Source: Oculatella sp. LEGE 06141
Lineage (GTDB): Bacteria; Cyanobacteriota; Cyanobacteriia; Elainellales; Elainellaceae
DNA length: 64,000 bases
Assembly: GCF_015207605.1 (NCBI RefSeq)
Contig: NZ_JADEWO010000031.1
Span: forward strand, 1 to 64,000
Direction: 5' to 3'
The notes under the pieces are model-generated. The model ran no database searches, was not told the DNA's origin, and worked only from the letters and a program-made list of their open reading frames with translations. Made by a program: the position numbers and the translations under genes. Below are positions 53,361 to 62,610 of this stretch, in pieces (within the stretch, counting starts at the first letter, position 1; each line of letters starts with the position of its first letter).

Positions 53361-54199
53361 GCATAAGCGGCACACGGAACGAAATGGTGACGAATTAGAT
53401 AGTGAACTGCAGACAGCAGATCGCTGTGGATGTGGTCGGGTGAAAATCGTTCAAGATAACTGCGGCTACGGATACCACAGGTCAACCCGATGGTGGGAAT
53501 GCCGACCGCCTGCCCTGCCAGGATATCTGCTTCGGTATCTCCTACCATCCAGGCTCCAGGCGATCGCTCCATAGATGGTTCATTGCAGTAGGATTGGCTG
53601 GTGTTTGAATGGTGAATTTTGCGTCTGGCGATCGCTTCAGCTAAAAGTTCGGCCTTTTGCTCTGCATAGTTGCGATAAGCGGCGTGCTGGTCTTCAGTGC
53701 CGATAACATCCAAAAATAGATGGTCAAGACCATACTCCTTTAGCATCTGTGTGGCTTGCGCCTGACACCGTAACGTGACCAAAACCAGCCGTATTCCTTG
53801 CGTGTGGAGTAGAGACAATGCCCACTCGACAGCGGGTTGCAGTCGATCATGGCTCAGCAGTTCTGGTTGATTCACAATCTGACTGACGTGGTGCAAAAAC
53901 AGATCCACCTGCTCGTAGCGCAACCCCGATCGCATTGCAATTTCCAGGTCTGGAACACGGTCTTGCTTCATTTGCCAAAACTGAACCTTGCTGAGCAAAT
54001 GAACCGGCAACTCGACCCCTTTGGCCCGGTAGCTTGCTTGAAGTTCGGCTAACGCTAGTTGATAGGTGCTGTAGTAGCGGTCAGAAACATCCACAATGGG
54101 GCCATCGAAGTCGCAAAACACAGTCACATCTGCTGTGGTTGCTAGCCCTGTAGTGAATGGCCTGGTCTGGAGAGGGTCTGAATTTGCAGCACCTGACAT
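53357..54199 (-). CDS. HAD-superfamily hydrolase
   Basis: 280 residues. Motif I is FCDFDGPIVDVSD (nucleophile Asp near residue 29; note Gly-Pro instead of the usual Gly-Thr/Val), motif II is LVTLRCQ with Thr, motif III Lys lies near EQKAEL, and motif IV is MVGDTEADILAGQAVGIPTIGL. A helical cap separates I and II. The middle (VPDLEIAMRSGLRYEQVDLFLHHV) is not typical of phosphoglycolate phosphatase, so the substrate is uncertain. An extra insertion precedes motif IV (RKIHHSNTSQSYCNEPSMER). The 3' end overlaps mreD. Confidence 0.85.
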   Translation of the reverse strand: MSGAANSDPLQTRPFTTGLATTADVTVFCDFDGPIVDVSDRYYSTYQLALAELQASYRAKGVELPVHLLSKVQFWQMKQDRVPDLEIAMRSGLRYEQVDLFLHHVSQIVNQPELLSHDRLQPAVEWALSLLHTQGIRLVLVTLRCQAQATQMLKEYGLDHLFLDVIGTEDQHAAYRNYAEQKAELLAEAIARRKIHHSNTSQSYCNEPSMERSPGAWMVGDTEADILAGQAVGIPTIGLTCGIRSRSYLERFSPDHIHSDLLSAVHYLIRHHFVPCAAYA

Positions 54200-54613
54200 A
54201 AACGTTGCCTAAACTTGTCTAAGGTTGATATTACGAAATGCTTCTTTACAATAACAGCTTTGTTATAAGTCGTCAATAAGTGTTTGCCATTCTACTATTA
54301 GAAAAGCTTATGAGCCGAGTGGGTTGAGCTGAAGCTTCTGGCTCACCACTGCTCCAGTCGGTTTCTCTGGGGTTGCTTCAATATATTAGGAAATGGTGAT
54401 TCATAGAGCTGTGGGTTGAACCTTTAGCAACAGCGGACATTGACTGCACACTAACTGCACATTAGTAGTGCCCAAATAGGAGTAGCCAAATACCAATTAC
54501 TTAGACGGTCAAAGCGCTAAGTTGGCTGGACTCATGGTGTAATAAGAGAACGGTGATGAACTCACTATGGGTTTGGTCAGTTTTCTACATTGCCTTCATA
54601 GCAGGTTTGAGTT
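54200..54613. other. 414-base spacer between HAD and cytochrome genes
   Basis: No gene is supported. TGAGCC ... GGCTCA forms a weak stem near 54311-54346. ACTGCACACTA and ACTGCACATTA (54443-54464) form an 11-base imperfect tandem repeat. Promoters of the two divergent genes should lie here. Confidence 0.55.
54443..54464. repeat. Two 11-base direct repeats
   Basis: ACTGCACACTA (54443-54453) and ACTGCACATTA (54454-54464) are adjacent and differ at one position. The 11-base period equals one helical turn. It lies 150 bases before the cytochrome gene; a regulator site is possible. Confidence 0.4.
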
Positions 54614-54949
54614 GTGCTGAATAAGATATTGGCAATTATGCTATCAGTGCTACTGCTAGGGCTGATACTTGCTCCGTCTGCATTGGCGGTTGATATGGAG
54701 AGTGGCGAACAGATCTTTGGCGTTTATTGCATCGGGTGTCATGGGGGCGGTGGCAATATTGTTAGGCGCGGAAAAACGTTGAAACAAAAAGCGCTAGAGC
54801 GAAACGGACTCGCTTCGTTGGAGGCGATCGCTCACTTAGTTGCTAACGGCAAAAACAATATGTCTGCCTACAGCGATCGGCTGACCCAACAGCAGATTCA
54901 AGACGTTGCCGGGTATGTACTAGAGCAGGCAGAGCAAGGTTGGCATTAG
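54614..54949 (+). CDS. Cytochrome c6-like protein
   Basis: 111 residues. A signal peptide (ILAIMLSVLLLGLILAPSALA) is cleaved before VDMESGEQIF. The heme motif CIGCH (about 38-42) and a c6-like core (GKTLKQKALERNGLASLEAIAHLVANGKNNMSAYSDRLTQQQIQDVAGYVLEQAEQGW) follow; Met in NNMSAY is the likely sixth ligand. It should carry electrons in the thylakoid lumen, either between cytochrome b6f and photosystem I or in a side role, as for c6-like variants. GTG 54614 is taken as start. Confidence 0.88.
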   Translation: MLNKILAIMLSVLLLGLILAPSALAVDMESGEQIFGVYCIGCHGGGGNIVRRGKTLKQKALERNGLASLEAIAHLVANGKNNMSAYSDRLTQQQIQDVAGYVLEQAEQGWH

Positions 54950-55557
54950 TGCAACACCTAGAGAGCCAGAAGCAAACTCTCTTTGATCGTTGGGCATCTG
55001 TTTACGATAGCCTGTTTCCATCGGTGTTTTATCAAGCCTCGCATCAGCGGTTGCTAGACTACGTTACCTTGCCAGATGCCGCTACTGTATTGGATTTGGG
55101 ATGCGGCACAGGGAAACTGCTCGATCGTCTTGCTGCTCAGTTTTCCCAGATGCAGGGAACGGGGCTAGACTTTTCTGCTGAGATGCTGCAACAGGCTCGT
55201 CGGGCAAATCGCCATCGGCCACGATTGCTCTATGTTCAGGGCCATGCTGAGGCGCTACCGTTCGCAGATGCTCAATTTGATGCCGTATTCAGTTCCTTCA
55301 GCTTTCTGCATTATCTCAATCCAGTGCGGGTGTTACAGGAGGTTCATCGCACCCTGCGCCGGGATGGACGCTTTTACCTGGTCGATTTCAGCATGGGGCA
55401 ACGGCTGGAATCGGTTTATCTGCCCGTTTCACCGGGCGGCATTCGCTTCTACCCCCCTGCGGTTAGAGAGGAAATGGGGCAACAGGTGGGGTTAACCTGT
55501 TTGGCTCATTATTATTTGTTAGGGCCTGTCCTGCTGTCTGTTTTTACCGAAGGTTGA
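54940..55557 (+). CDS. Class I SAM-dependent methyltransferase
   Basis: 205 residues. Motif I is VLDLGCGTGKLLDRLA (about 52-67), with GLDFSAEML next and FDAVFSSFSFLHYLNP and FYLVDFS at motifs IV-VI. It resembles UbiE/MenG-like enzymes, but the substrate is unknown. The start overlaps the cytochrome stop by ten bases (TTG 54940) or by one (GTG 54949), so the two genes are translationally coupled. Confidence 0.88.
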   Translation: MALVQHLESQKQTLFDRWASVYDSLFPSVFYQASHQRLLDYVTLPDAATVLDLGCGTGKLLDRLAAQFSQMQGTGLDFSAEMLQQARRANRHRPRLLYVQGHAEALPFADAQFDAVFSSFSFLHYLNPVRVLQEVHRTLRRDGRFYLVDFSMGQRLESVYLPVSPGGIRFYPPAVREEMGQQVGLTCLAHYYLLGPVLLSVFTEG

Positions 55558-55676
55558 GCAGGAGGAGCGAGCCATCAACATACCAGCAGGGTGGATTGAA
55601 CCAGTGAAGTCAGGAAAACTGTAGCCTCTCAACCTTGGCACTATTGACATATTTACTTAAGGGGGGTGTTACCTTT

Positions 55677-55970
55677 ATGCAAAGCAGAGATACCTATACG
55701 CAACTGACCTTCTATTATCTGGATGGCCACAGCGAGTCGTTTAATGTCTATAACCCGTTGGATGACACCGCTCCTCGGGCGGGTCTACAGCTTGAGGTGC
55801 GCCATCTTCTGGAGCGAAATTGGTGGATTGTTAATCTCCCTGAACAAACCGTCTTAATCAATATTGATAATGTGGTCAAGGTGGAGATGAATCCGCCATT
55901 GTCTGACCTACAAGGTGAGGGCATCTTTTCGAATGCAGAACGAGTCACTGCACTCAATCGAGGACGGTAA
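55677..55970 (+). CDS. Conserved cyanobacterial hypothetical protein
   Basis: 97 residues from MQSRDTYTQLTFYYLDG; ATG 55677 follows GGGGGG at good spacing, and a TTG start upstream is less likely. The sequence is beta-rich (LTFYYLDGHSESFNVYN ... VRHLLERNWWIVNLPEQTVLINIDNVVKVEM). It resembles small cyanobacterial proteins without a known role. It is followed 14 bases later by the DUF362 gene, so the pair likely form an operon. Confidence 0.7.
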   Translation: MQSRDTYTQLTFYYLDGHSESFNVYNPLDDTAPRAGLQLEVRHLLERNWWIVNLPEQTVLINIDNVVKVEMNPPLSDLQGEGIFSNAERVTALNRGR

Positions 55971-55983
55971 ACAAGGAGCAAGG

Positions 55984-56976
55984 ATGACGCATTCTACAGC
56001 AGTTCAGCCAGTCGTTAGTTTAGTGCGGGCTGTGTCCTACGAGCGGCAAGCGTTGAATGCTGCCCTGCATGATGTGCTGGCACCTCTAGGCGGAATGGAG
56101 GCGGTTGTAAAACCGGGCGATCGCGTTTTGCTAAAGCCCAATTTGCTCACAGGGGCACGTCCCGGCAAAGAATGCACCACACGTCCAGAATTGGTTTATG
56201 CGGTGGCGCAGTTGGTCAAAGCAGCTGGCGGCCAGCCTTTTCTGGGAGACAGCCCCGCCTTTGGCAGCGCGGCAGGCGTGGCTCGAGCGAATGGATACCT
56301 GCCGTTTCTAGACAAACTGGATCTGCCGATAGTGGAATTGCAGGGTAAGCGGTATCAAACGGTGAACGAAGAGTTTAACCATCTGTTGCTGTGCAAAGAG
56401 GCAATGGAAACGGATGTAGTGATTAACTTACCGAAGGTAAAGTCGCATGTGCAGCTTACCCTGACGCTGGGAGTCAAGAATCTGTTTGGCTGTGTTCCTG
56501 GCAAAATGAAAGCCTGGTGGCACATGGAAGCTGGGAAGGATCGCGATCGCTTTGGCGCAATGCTGGTTGAAACGGCACGGGCGATCGCCCCCAACCTGAC
56601 GATTATAGACGGCATCATGGCTCATCAAGGTAATGGCCCCAGCGGGGGCGAACCTCGTTTGCTGGAGGTGTTGGGTGCTTCGGCCAATGTGTTTGCGCTC
56701 GACCGGGCGATGGTTGAACTCCTTAGGGTTGATCCAGCGCTAATTCCAACCATTACGGCTGCTCAGCGGTTGGGGCTGGGGCCAGACTTGGCGGCGATCG
56801 ACTTTCCGCACCTGGCTCCAGATGATCTAAGCGTTGCAGATTGGAAATTGCCAGATAAACTGGTTCCCATTGATTTTGGAATGCCTCGGGTGATTAAATC
56901 AACATTTAGGCACTTCTATATTCGGTTCATCAAGGAACCGCTGTTGGCCTACGGAGAACGCTCAATCTCGCAATAA
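55984..56976 (+). CDS. DUF362 domain-containing protein
   Basis: 330 residues. DUF362 pattern: VKPGDRVLLKPNLLTGARPGKECTTRPELVYAVAQLVKAAGG, FLGDSPAFGSAAGVARANGY, VVINLPKVKSHVQLTLTLGVKNLFGCVPGKMKAWWHM. No 4Fe-4S Cys clusters are present, unlike ferredoxin-fused members. The function is unknown. ATG 55984 has AAGGAG ten bases upstream and is favoured over the overlapping ATG at 55915. Confidence 0.88.
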   Translation: MTHSTAVQPVVSLVRAVSYERQALNAALHDVLAPLGGMEAVVKPGDRVLLKPNLLTGARPGKECTTRPELVYAVAQLVKAAGGQPFLGDSPAFGSAAGVARANGYLPFLDKLDLPIVELQGKRYQTVNEEFNHLLLCKEAMETDVVINLPKVKSHVQLTLTLGVKNLFGCVPGKMKAWWHMEAGKDRDRFGAMLVETARAIAPNLTIIDGIMAHQGNGPSGGEPRLLEVLGASANVFALDRAMVELLRVDPALIPTITAAQRLGLGPDLAAIDFPHLAPDDLSVADWKLPDKLVPIDFGMPRVIKSTFRHFYIRFIKEPLLAYGERSISQ

Positions 56977-57074
56977 GCGACCAGCCACTGGGAACTAACG
57001 CGGTTAAGAGAGAGTCGCTAGATATACCACTTGACTAGTAGAATTCCGTTGAATTGATTGGAGATCGGTTCATT

Positions 57075-57680
57075 ATGGGCTCCCTGGGTCTCAAAGCGAT
57101 CGCATTTACCCCCAAACTACTGATTGGCTCCGCCGTTGGATGTGTCGTTTGGGCAATTGGGAGTACTGCAACGTTGGCTGCTATCCCCACTATTTTTATG
57201 GGCGACCAGTCTGCTGTTGAACCGATGCTGCTAACCCAGTTGTTCAAGGGGTCATTTTCGGTGGGGTGTCTGTTTCAAGATTGTCATCACTCTAGTAACC
57301 ATGCGCTGTTGCGGAGCGGCGCTAAAGTCACGACCCACTACCAGGGTGAAGAGCAAGTAGTGCAACCCGGTGAAACGCATCGGTTGACGTTGAGTTTAGA
57401 CCAGCCCATTTTTGATGCTGCCGGGAAAATAATTTTACCTGCGAGCAGCCAAATGGAAGGAAATATTATTTCAACCGAGCAAGGCAAACGTTTTGTCGCT
57501 CATCAAGTCACTACGTCGGGAAAAACTTATTTGCTGGTAGCTGAATTTGCTCTTGCCTCTGGCACTCAACTGTCTCCACCCATGCGCCAAAATACGGTGG
57601 AAATGGTGGATCGTGAAACAGTCATTATTGTGCCAAATCAAGTGGTTGAACTGTCGCTGACTTCAGATTTTCGTCTATAA
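57075..57680 (+). CDS. Hypothetical exported protein
   Basis: 201 residues from ATG 57075 (an in-frame TTG at 57054 adds seven). A hydrophobic N terminus (LLIGSAVGCVVWAIGSTATLAAI) suggests a signal or anchor. The soluble part is beta-rich (IFDAAGKIILPASSQMEGNIISTEQGKRFVAHQVTTSGKTYLLVAEFAL), in the style of the LPASS-containing cyanobacterial secreted proteins that resemble TrbI/VirB10 beta-barrels. I recognise no specific family. It is monocistronic and converges on pheA. Confidence 0.65.
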   Translation: MGSLGLKAIAFTPKLLIGSAVGCVVWAIGSTATLAAIPTIFMGDQSAVEPMLLTQLFKGSFSVGCLFQDCHHSSNHALLRSGAKVTTHYQGEEQVVQPGETHRLTLSLDQPIFDAAGKIILPASSQMEGNIISTEQGKRFVAHQVTTSGKTYLLVAEFALASGTQLSPPMRQNTVEMVDRETVIIVPNQVVELSLTSDFRL

Positions 57681-57756
57681 ATAAACGCTTCTTTGAATGT
57701 AGTCCGTGTTGCGCCCAGCAACGGATTGCCCCTGTTGTCCCGGTATGGGTGAGTGG

Positions 57757-58626
57757 TTAGGAGTCGTTGGAGGATGCCGAAACCTTAGCAACGGGCAAAA
57801 CGGCATAGCTGCCAAATATTTTGAGCGTTTCGGTATGGGTTTTTAACTCTGCTAATGCCGACTGCACGGCAGGCAGGGTGGCATCTGCTTCAATATCGAT
57901 GAAAAAGAGATAGTCTCCCAGCGATCGCTTTTGCGGGCGAGACTCAATTCGGCTCAGGTTAATGCCCCGTTGGGCAAAAATTTGGAGTGGTTTAGCCAAT
58001 GCACCCGGAACGTTGGCCGGAACACTAAACGCGAGGGATGTATAGTTGCCGCCTGGGGATGGCTCCAAACTCAACACCCAGAACCGGGTGCAGTTATCAG
58101 GATGGTCGTTGATAGGGTGTGCCAGAACTGGCAGGTTATAAAGCTGTGCGGCTCGCTGTGGTGCGATCGCTCCAATCGTCGGATTATTGCCCAGGTGCTG
58201 CAACGATTCTGTCGTTGAGTTAGTGGGAACCAACTGCACAGAGGGTAAGAATGCCTCAAGCCAGCCCTGGCATTGGGCCAACGCCTGTGGATGGGAATAA
58301 ACGGTTTGAATAGTGTTCGTTGTTTCAGCAAAGGACAGCAGAGCATGAGAGATGGGCAGTACTAACGCCTGTTGGATTCGCAGCATATCGAGCTGCCAAA
58401 GCGTATCCAGTGTCATTGAGACACTTCCCTCAATGGAGTTTTCGACAGGGACAACCGCTAAATGCGTTTGTCCGCTGGCGGTCACTCGAAGCGTCTGGGC
58501 AATACTGGGACATGGACACAATACAGAAGGGGTATTTGCTGTTTGTGCCAACCAGTCTGTGCAAGCGATCGCTGCACTCTCCGTGTAAGTACCCGGTGGC
58601 CCTAAATAAGCAATGGATAGTGTCAT
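57757..58626 (-). CDS. pheA: Prephenate dehydratase
   Basis: 289 residues. The catalytic domain has SIAYLGPPGTYTESAA, VVPVENSIEGSVSMTLD and NCTRFWVLS (TRF motif), and the C-terminal ACT domain (TSLAFSVPANVPGALAKPLQIFAQRGINLSRIESRPQKRSLGDYLFFIDIE) binds Phe for feedback control. It makes phenylpyruvate. ATG 58626 is the family start. It is divergent from the DUF1997 gene. Confidence 0.95.
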   Translation of the reverse strand: MTLSIAYLGPPGTYTESAAIACTDWLAQTANTPSVLCPCPSIAQTLRVTASGQTHLAVVPVENSIEGSVSMTLDTLWQLDMLRIQQALVLPISHALLSFAETTNTIQTVYSHPQALAQCQGWLEAFLPSVQLVPTNSTTESLQHLGNNPTIGAIAPQRAAQLYNLPVLAHPINDHPDNCTRFWVLSLEPSPGGNYTSLAFSVPANVPGALAKPLQIFAQRGINLSRIESRPQKRSLGDYLFFIDIEADATLPAVQSALAELKTHTETLKIFGSYAVLPVAKVSASSNDS

Positions 58627-58896
58627 GGTTTCATGAAGCGTTGATGCTATGGAGGTGGTAGAAGAATAGCAAGCTTTGCTGCTCTCGGTAATGTCTGGCA
58701 GGCTGCTTCAAGCCAGGATGAATGATTTCTCCACCTGAGCCGTTTGAAATGAAGATTCGTTAAAGTAGCTTTAGAAGATGATAGCTGAAGGCTATATACT
58801 CCTAAGGACGAGGTTTTTCCTGAGAAAAATTGTAAAATTTAGTTAATTGCTGGATTCGCAGAGCAATGAAATGAGTAGGTTCTTCATCTTTACACT

Positions 58897-59490
58897 ATGC
58901 ATACTCGCTTTAGTGCATCCCAATCCGTTCAACTAACAGTACCCAATCAGCCCATTCCGATTCAGCATTATCTTCGGCAGCCGCAGCGCCTCGTTAACGC
59001 ACTGGTTGATCCGAGCCGAATAGAGCAGCTTGGTGCCGATCGTTTTCGATTGAAGATGCGCCCGCTCAACTTTATGATGCTAAGCATTCAGCCGACCGTA
59101 GATATGCGGATATGGGCGGGAGCGGATGGAGTGATTCACCTACAGTCGGTTAGCTGCGATATTCGTGGAGTTGAATACATCAATCAACGGTTTAGCTTAA
59201 ATCTGGTTGGGCGGTTGGTTCCTGACCAAATCGATGGCGAAACTCGACTAACGGGAAAAGCGGATCTAGAGGTTGAAGTTGATTTGCCGCCAGCCTTTCG
59301 CCTGACTCCCAAATCATTGCTGGAAGCGACCGGAAATGGCCTGCTGCGAAGTGTGCTGTTGACCATCAAACAGCGGTTGATGCATCAACTGCTGTCCGAC
59401 TATCACCGATGGGCGATGGTTCAGCTAGAAGGGGCTGAACCCAGGCCACTGGAGCAACCGTCTCTGTCTCCTCAAAGCCCAACAGCCTAA
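58897..59490 (+). CDS. DUF1997 domain-containing protein
   Basis: 197 residues of a cyanobacteria/plastid family. A hydrophobic or beta-sheet core (RFRLKMRPLNFMMLSIQPTVDMRIWAGADGVIHLQSVSCDIRG) and VEVDLPPAFRLTPKSLLEATGNGLLRSVLLTIKQRLMHQLLSDYHRWA characterise DUF1997. It resembles START/Bet-v-1-like lipid-binding folds; plastid homologues exist. Function unknown. The 3' end overlaps rnhB by four bases. Confidence 0.85.
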   Translation: MHTRFSASQSVQLTVPNQPIPIQHYLRQPQRLVNALVDPSRIEQLGADRFRLKMRPLNFMMLSIQPTVDMRIWAGADGVIHLQSVSCDIRGVEYINQRFSLNLVGRLVPDQIDGETRLTGKADLEVEVDLPPAFRLTPKSLLEATGNGLLRSVLLTIKQRLMHQLLSDYHRWAMVQLEGAEPRPLEQPSLSPQSPTA

Positions 59491-60203
59491 ACCGTAGATT
59501 CGTCTGATTCTTCCATAGCCCCTGCTGCCTGTGACTTAAGGGAGCAGGGGCTAAACGATCGCCGATGCTGACGAGACGGCCCAAGTTGCTTTAGCCCCAG
59601 ACGGTGTTTTGCTGTGCCGTACCCTTTATTGCTAGCCAGGTCATAGCCAGGATATTTGACTGCCAGGTTGCTAATCAGGCGATCGCGCCAGACTTTAGCA
59701 ACAATACTGGCTGCTGCAATTACCAAGGACTGTTGGTCGCCTTTGATCAGAGTTTGCTGCGGCATCCTTAAATCAGGAACCCGTTGGTTGCCATCAATCA
59801 GACAGAGGGTTGGTTGGGGAGTAAGGCGGCTAATGGCTCGTCGCATAGCCAAAAGTGACGCTTGCAGAATGTTGTAGCGATCGATTTCTTGGACAGATGC
59901 AACACCGATACGGCAATCGATCGCTACCGACTGAATGTGTAGCGTTAGCTGGTTTCGCTGGAGAGGAGACAAACGCTTACTGTCTGTAACCCCTGCCCCT
60001 GCTAAATCTGCAAGAGCCTCATCTGGCAATATAACGGCTGCTGCAACAACCGGGCCAAACAAGGCTCCTCGTCCAACCTCATCCACACCCGCCACCAGAC
60101 CGGGGTGAGCAACGAACTCATCTGCTGACAAAAGAATTAACTGGTTTTGAATCACAAACAGGGCGTCGGCACTAAGCTGCACAGGCTGACATTGGTTCGC
60201 CAA
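59487..60203 (-). CDS. rnhB: Ribonuclease HII
   Basis: 238 residues. The catalytic motifs are GVDEVGRGALFGPVVAAAV (Asp-Glu) and AGVTDSKRLSPLQR, with LCLIDGNQRV and GDQQSLVIAAASIVAKVWRDRL. It removes ribonucleotides from DNA. The C-terminal tail holds a hairpin in its coding sequence. It lies 39 bases after rne on the same strand. Confidence 0.96.
   Translation of the reverse strand: MANQCQPVQLSADALFVIQNQLILLSADEFVAHPGLVAGVDEVGRGALFGPVVAAAVILPDEALADLAGAGVTDSKRLSPLQRNQLTLHIQSVAIDCRIGVASVQEIDRYNILQASLLAMRRAISRLTPQPTLCLIDGNQRVPDLRMPQQTLIKGDQQSLVIAAASIVAKVWRDRLISNLAVKYPGYDLASNKGYGTAKHRLGLKQLGPSRQHRRSFSPCSLKSQAAGAMEESDESTV
59516..59553. terminator. Hairpin inside the 3' end of rnhB
   Basis: TAGCCCCTGCT (59516-59526) pairs perfectly with AGCAGGGGCTA (59543-59553). 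It lies 25 bases after the DUF1997 stop on the plus strand but inside rnhB coding on the minus strand, so it likely terminates the DUF1997 transcript. There is no T-tract. Confidence 0.6.
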
Positions 60204-60242
60204 ATCGTTCAGAAACGGGGCGACCAGGGGAACGACGTAAAT

Positions 60243-62261
60243 CTAGTCCTGCTCACCGTCTGCTGCGGACGAGCGACGACGGCGACGGCGACGGACACCC
60301 GTACCGTTATTGTCGTCTTCGTCTGATTCGACAGCGATCGCCCCTACGGCTACCGTTTCTTCGATGGGTGCTACCGCTCGCGGAGGCAGGGTTGAGATAG
60401 CGGCATCTGGAGTAGCTGGAGTGGGCATTACCAACTCCTGAGGCGGTAAAGTCACTGGAGTGATGCTGTCTGGTTGACGAGTGCTTTGTCCGGGTAAGGC
60501 TACAGTGATTACCGTTGATTTCGGATCTTTCACGGGTTCCGGAGACAGCACCAGAGGAGAAATTCCCATCAGGGCATAAACATCTTGCTCTTCGGGTGTC
60601 ATTTCGACTGCAATCACCTGAGGCTGTTCAACAGGCTTTTCCCGTCGCTGCGATCGCCCCCGCTCTGGCTTGTCAACCCGGTTCTCTTTGGGCAGCGGCA
60701 CAGTATTGAGGATCGGTTCTTCCGCCGCTGCAAAATCCTCTTCCACCTCAGGTTCTACTTTGTTGGGGAAAGGCCCTTTGGGAACCACCTCATTCTTAGA
60801 AACCACATCACCGATTCGAGCACGGCTGCGACGGCGGCGGCGGTTATCGCGGTTGCGCTCCTGGTAACTGGGATGGTTAACCAGATCCAGCTCTTGCAGA
60901 TCGGCAGAGGGGTCGGCATCAAAGTCATCACTGGGGGCATCCCACGTTTCTCGAACGGGCACACGCGGTTCGGGGAATACCGGAGTTCTAACTGCCTCTA
61001 GCGGTTCTGGAGTCTCTTTGTCTAGTTCTCCTGGCAGATGCACCTGGTGACCCAATCCACCACAGGTAGGGCAGGTTCTTCCAAAGAGTTCGTAGATATT
61101 TTGTCCCTGGCGCTTACGCGTCAGCTCAACCAGCCCCAACTCCGACAGTTGAGCAATTTGAGGTCGTGCTTTATCAGCTCTTAGGGCTTTGTTGAATTGC
61201 TCCAACACTTGCAGCTGATCTCGGCGAGAATCCATGTCGATGAAGTCAACAATAATGACTCCGGCAATGTTGCGTAATCGAAGCTGTCGCGCAATCTCGG
61301 CAGCCGCTTCGCTGTTTGTCCACAGCACGGTTTCACGGGCAGTGGCGGAGCGTGTAAACGAACCCGAGTTGACATCAATCACCGTTAGGGCTTCAGTCCG
61401 TTCAATGATGATGTAGCCACCCGACGGCAGATCCACTCTGGGTTTAAGCGCTTCACGAATCGCCGCGTTGACCCGAAAATATTCCAGAATTGAAATGCGA
61501 TCGCGGTGATGATCGACCAGGACTCCATTGGGCGATCGACCTCCGCTCCAGTTGGTTAGGTGCTGCTTCACCCGCTTCATGCCCGTATGAGAGTCCACCA
61601 CAATGCGGTTGACATCCGCACTGTAAACGTCTCGCAGCACGCGTTGAATAAAGTCATCATCCCGATTCAACAAACTAGGCGGACGGGTTGATACGGCTTC
61701 CTGCTGAATGTTTTCCCACTGCTTTTGCAGGGTCTCCAGGTCTTCAATAATCGCCTCTTCATTCATCCCTTCGGCTTCGGTTCGCACAAGAAGCCCCATT
61801 CCCGCAGGCTTCACTAACACAGCTAGCGCTCGTAGACGGTTGCGCTCAGATTCACTGCGAATGCGGCGAGAAAGATTAACACCCCGACCAAAGGGCATCA
61901 ACACTAGATAACGACCCGGAAGACTCACATTACCCGTGAGGCGAGGTCCTTTATTGCCGGTTGGTTCCTTCATCACCTGAACCAGCACTTTCTGTTGAGG
62001 GGCTAGCAGTTCAGTGATGGAACCAGCGGCTCGCTTTAACCGTAACGGGCCTAAATCGGTGACATGGATAAACCCGTTTCGCTCCGCATCACCGATGTTG
62101 ACGAATGCAGCATCAATACCAGGTAATACATTCTCAACGACACCGAGATAGATGTCGCCGACTTGATGACTTCCAGTTGCAACAATCAGTTCTTGAATTT
62201 GGTCTTCTGAAAACACAGCAGCAATACGGTGCTGTTCGGCAATAATAATTTGCTTCGGCAT
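60243..62261 (-). CDS. rne: Ribonuclease E
   Basis: 672 residues. The S1 domain (about 33-125) precedes the catalytic core (IDVNSGSF, IAGVIIVDFIDMD) and Zn-link CPTCGG (about 394). The C-terminal half is acidic and Pro-rich and ends GVRRRRRRRSSAADGEQD, whose RRRRRRSSA is the nonapeptide that recruits polynucleotide phosphorylase in cyanobacteria. It initiates mRNA decay and processes rRNA and psbA transcripts. ATG 62261 is the family start. rnhB follows, as in many cyanobacteria. Confidence 0.95.
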   Translation of the reverse strand: MPKQIIIAEQHRIAAVFSEDQIQELIVATGSHQVGDIYLGVVENVLPGIDAAFVNIGDAERNGFIHVTDLGPLRLKRAAGSITELLAPQQKVLVQVMKEPTGNKGPRLTGNVSLPGRYLVLMPFGRGVNLSRRIRSESERNRLRALAVLVKPAGMGLLVRTEAEGMNEEAIIEDLETLQKQWENIQQEAVSTRPPSLLNRDDDFIQRVLRDVYSADVNRIVVDSHTGMKRVKQHLTNWSGGRSPNGVLVDHHRDRISILEYFRVNAAIREALKPRVDLPSGGYIIIERTEALTVIDVNSGSFTRSATARETVLWTNSEAAAEIARQLRLRNIAGVIIVDFIDMDSRRDQLQVLEQFNKALRADKARPQIAQLSELGLVELTRKRQGQNIYELFGRTCPTCGGLGHQVHLPGELDKETPEPLEAVRTPVFPEPRVPVRETWDAPSDDFDADPSADLQELDLVNHPSYQERNRDNRRRRRSRARIGDVVSKNEVVPKGPFPNKVEPEVEEDFAAAEEPILNTVPLPKENRVDKPERGRSQRREKPVEQPQVIAVEMTPEEQDVYALMGISPLVLSPEPVKDPKSTVITVALPGQSTRQPDSITPVTLPPQELVMPTPATPDAAISTLPPRAVAPIEETVAVGAIAVESDEDDNNGTGVRRRRRRRSSAADGEQD

Positions 62262-62456
62262 TCAACTTCCTCAAAAAATAGCAGCGTTGCGGTCACTAGC
62301 TTCATCAGTGCCGTTTTGCTGGTATTAAGACTTCGTAAGTAAAAAAATTCGACATAGTGTGGAGACAACGAAGCTGCTCCTACCTAAATCAACAAAGTAC
62401 CCAGAACCTCGGAAGGGTTGGATATCAACCAGTGAACCAATGGTGGGGGTGAATCC

Positions 62457-62479
62457 CTGGGGAGAGACCCTCTCCCTAG
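62457..62479 (-). promoter_or_regulatory. Strong hairpin in the presumed rne leader
   Basis: CTGGGGAGAG (62457-62466) pairs with CTCTCCCTAG (62470-62479) around the loop ACC: ten pairs with one G-T. No T-tract follows on either strand, so a leader regulatory hairpin is more likely than a terminator. Confidence 0.55.
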
Positions 62480-62610
62480 AGACGGCTACCCAATGATCAA
62501 AAGTGAGTCAAAAGCTTTGCAGAAGTGGACTTTGCTCAGTTCGCGCTGCCGATTGAACCACTGGCAACCTAAAGAGCTTTCAGTCCACAACAGCTCTTTA
62601 GAAAAGTATT

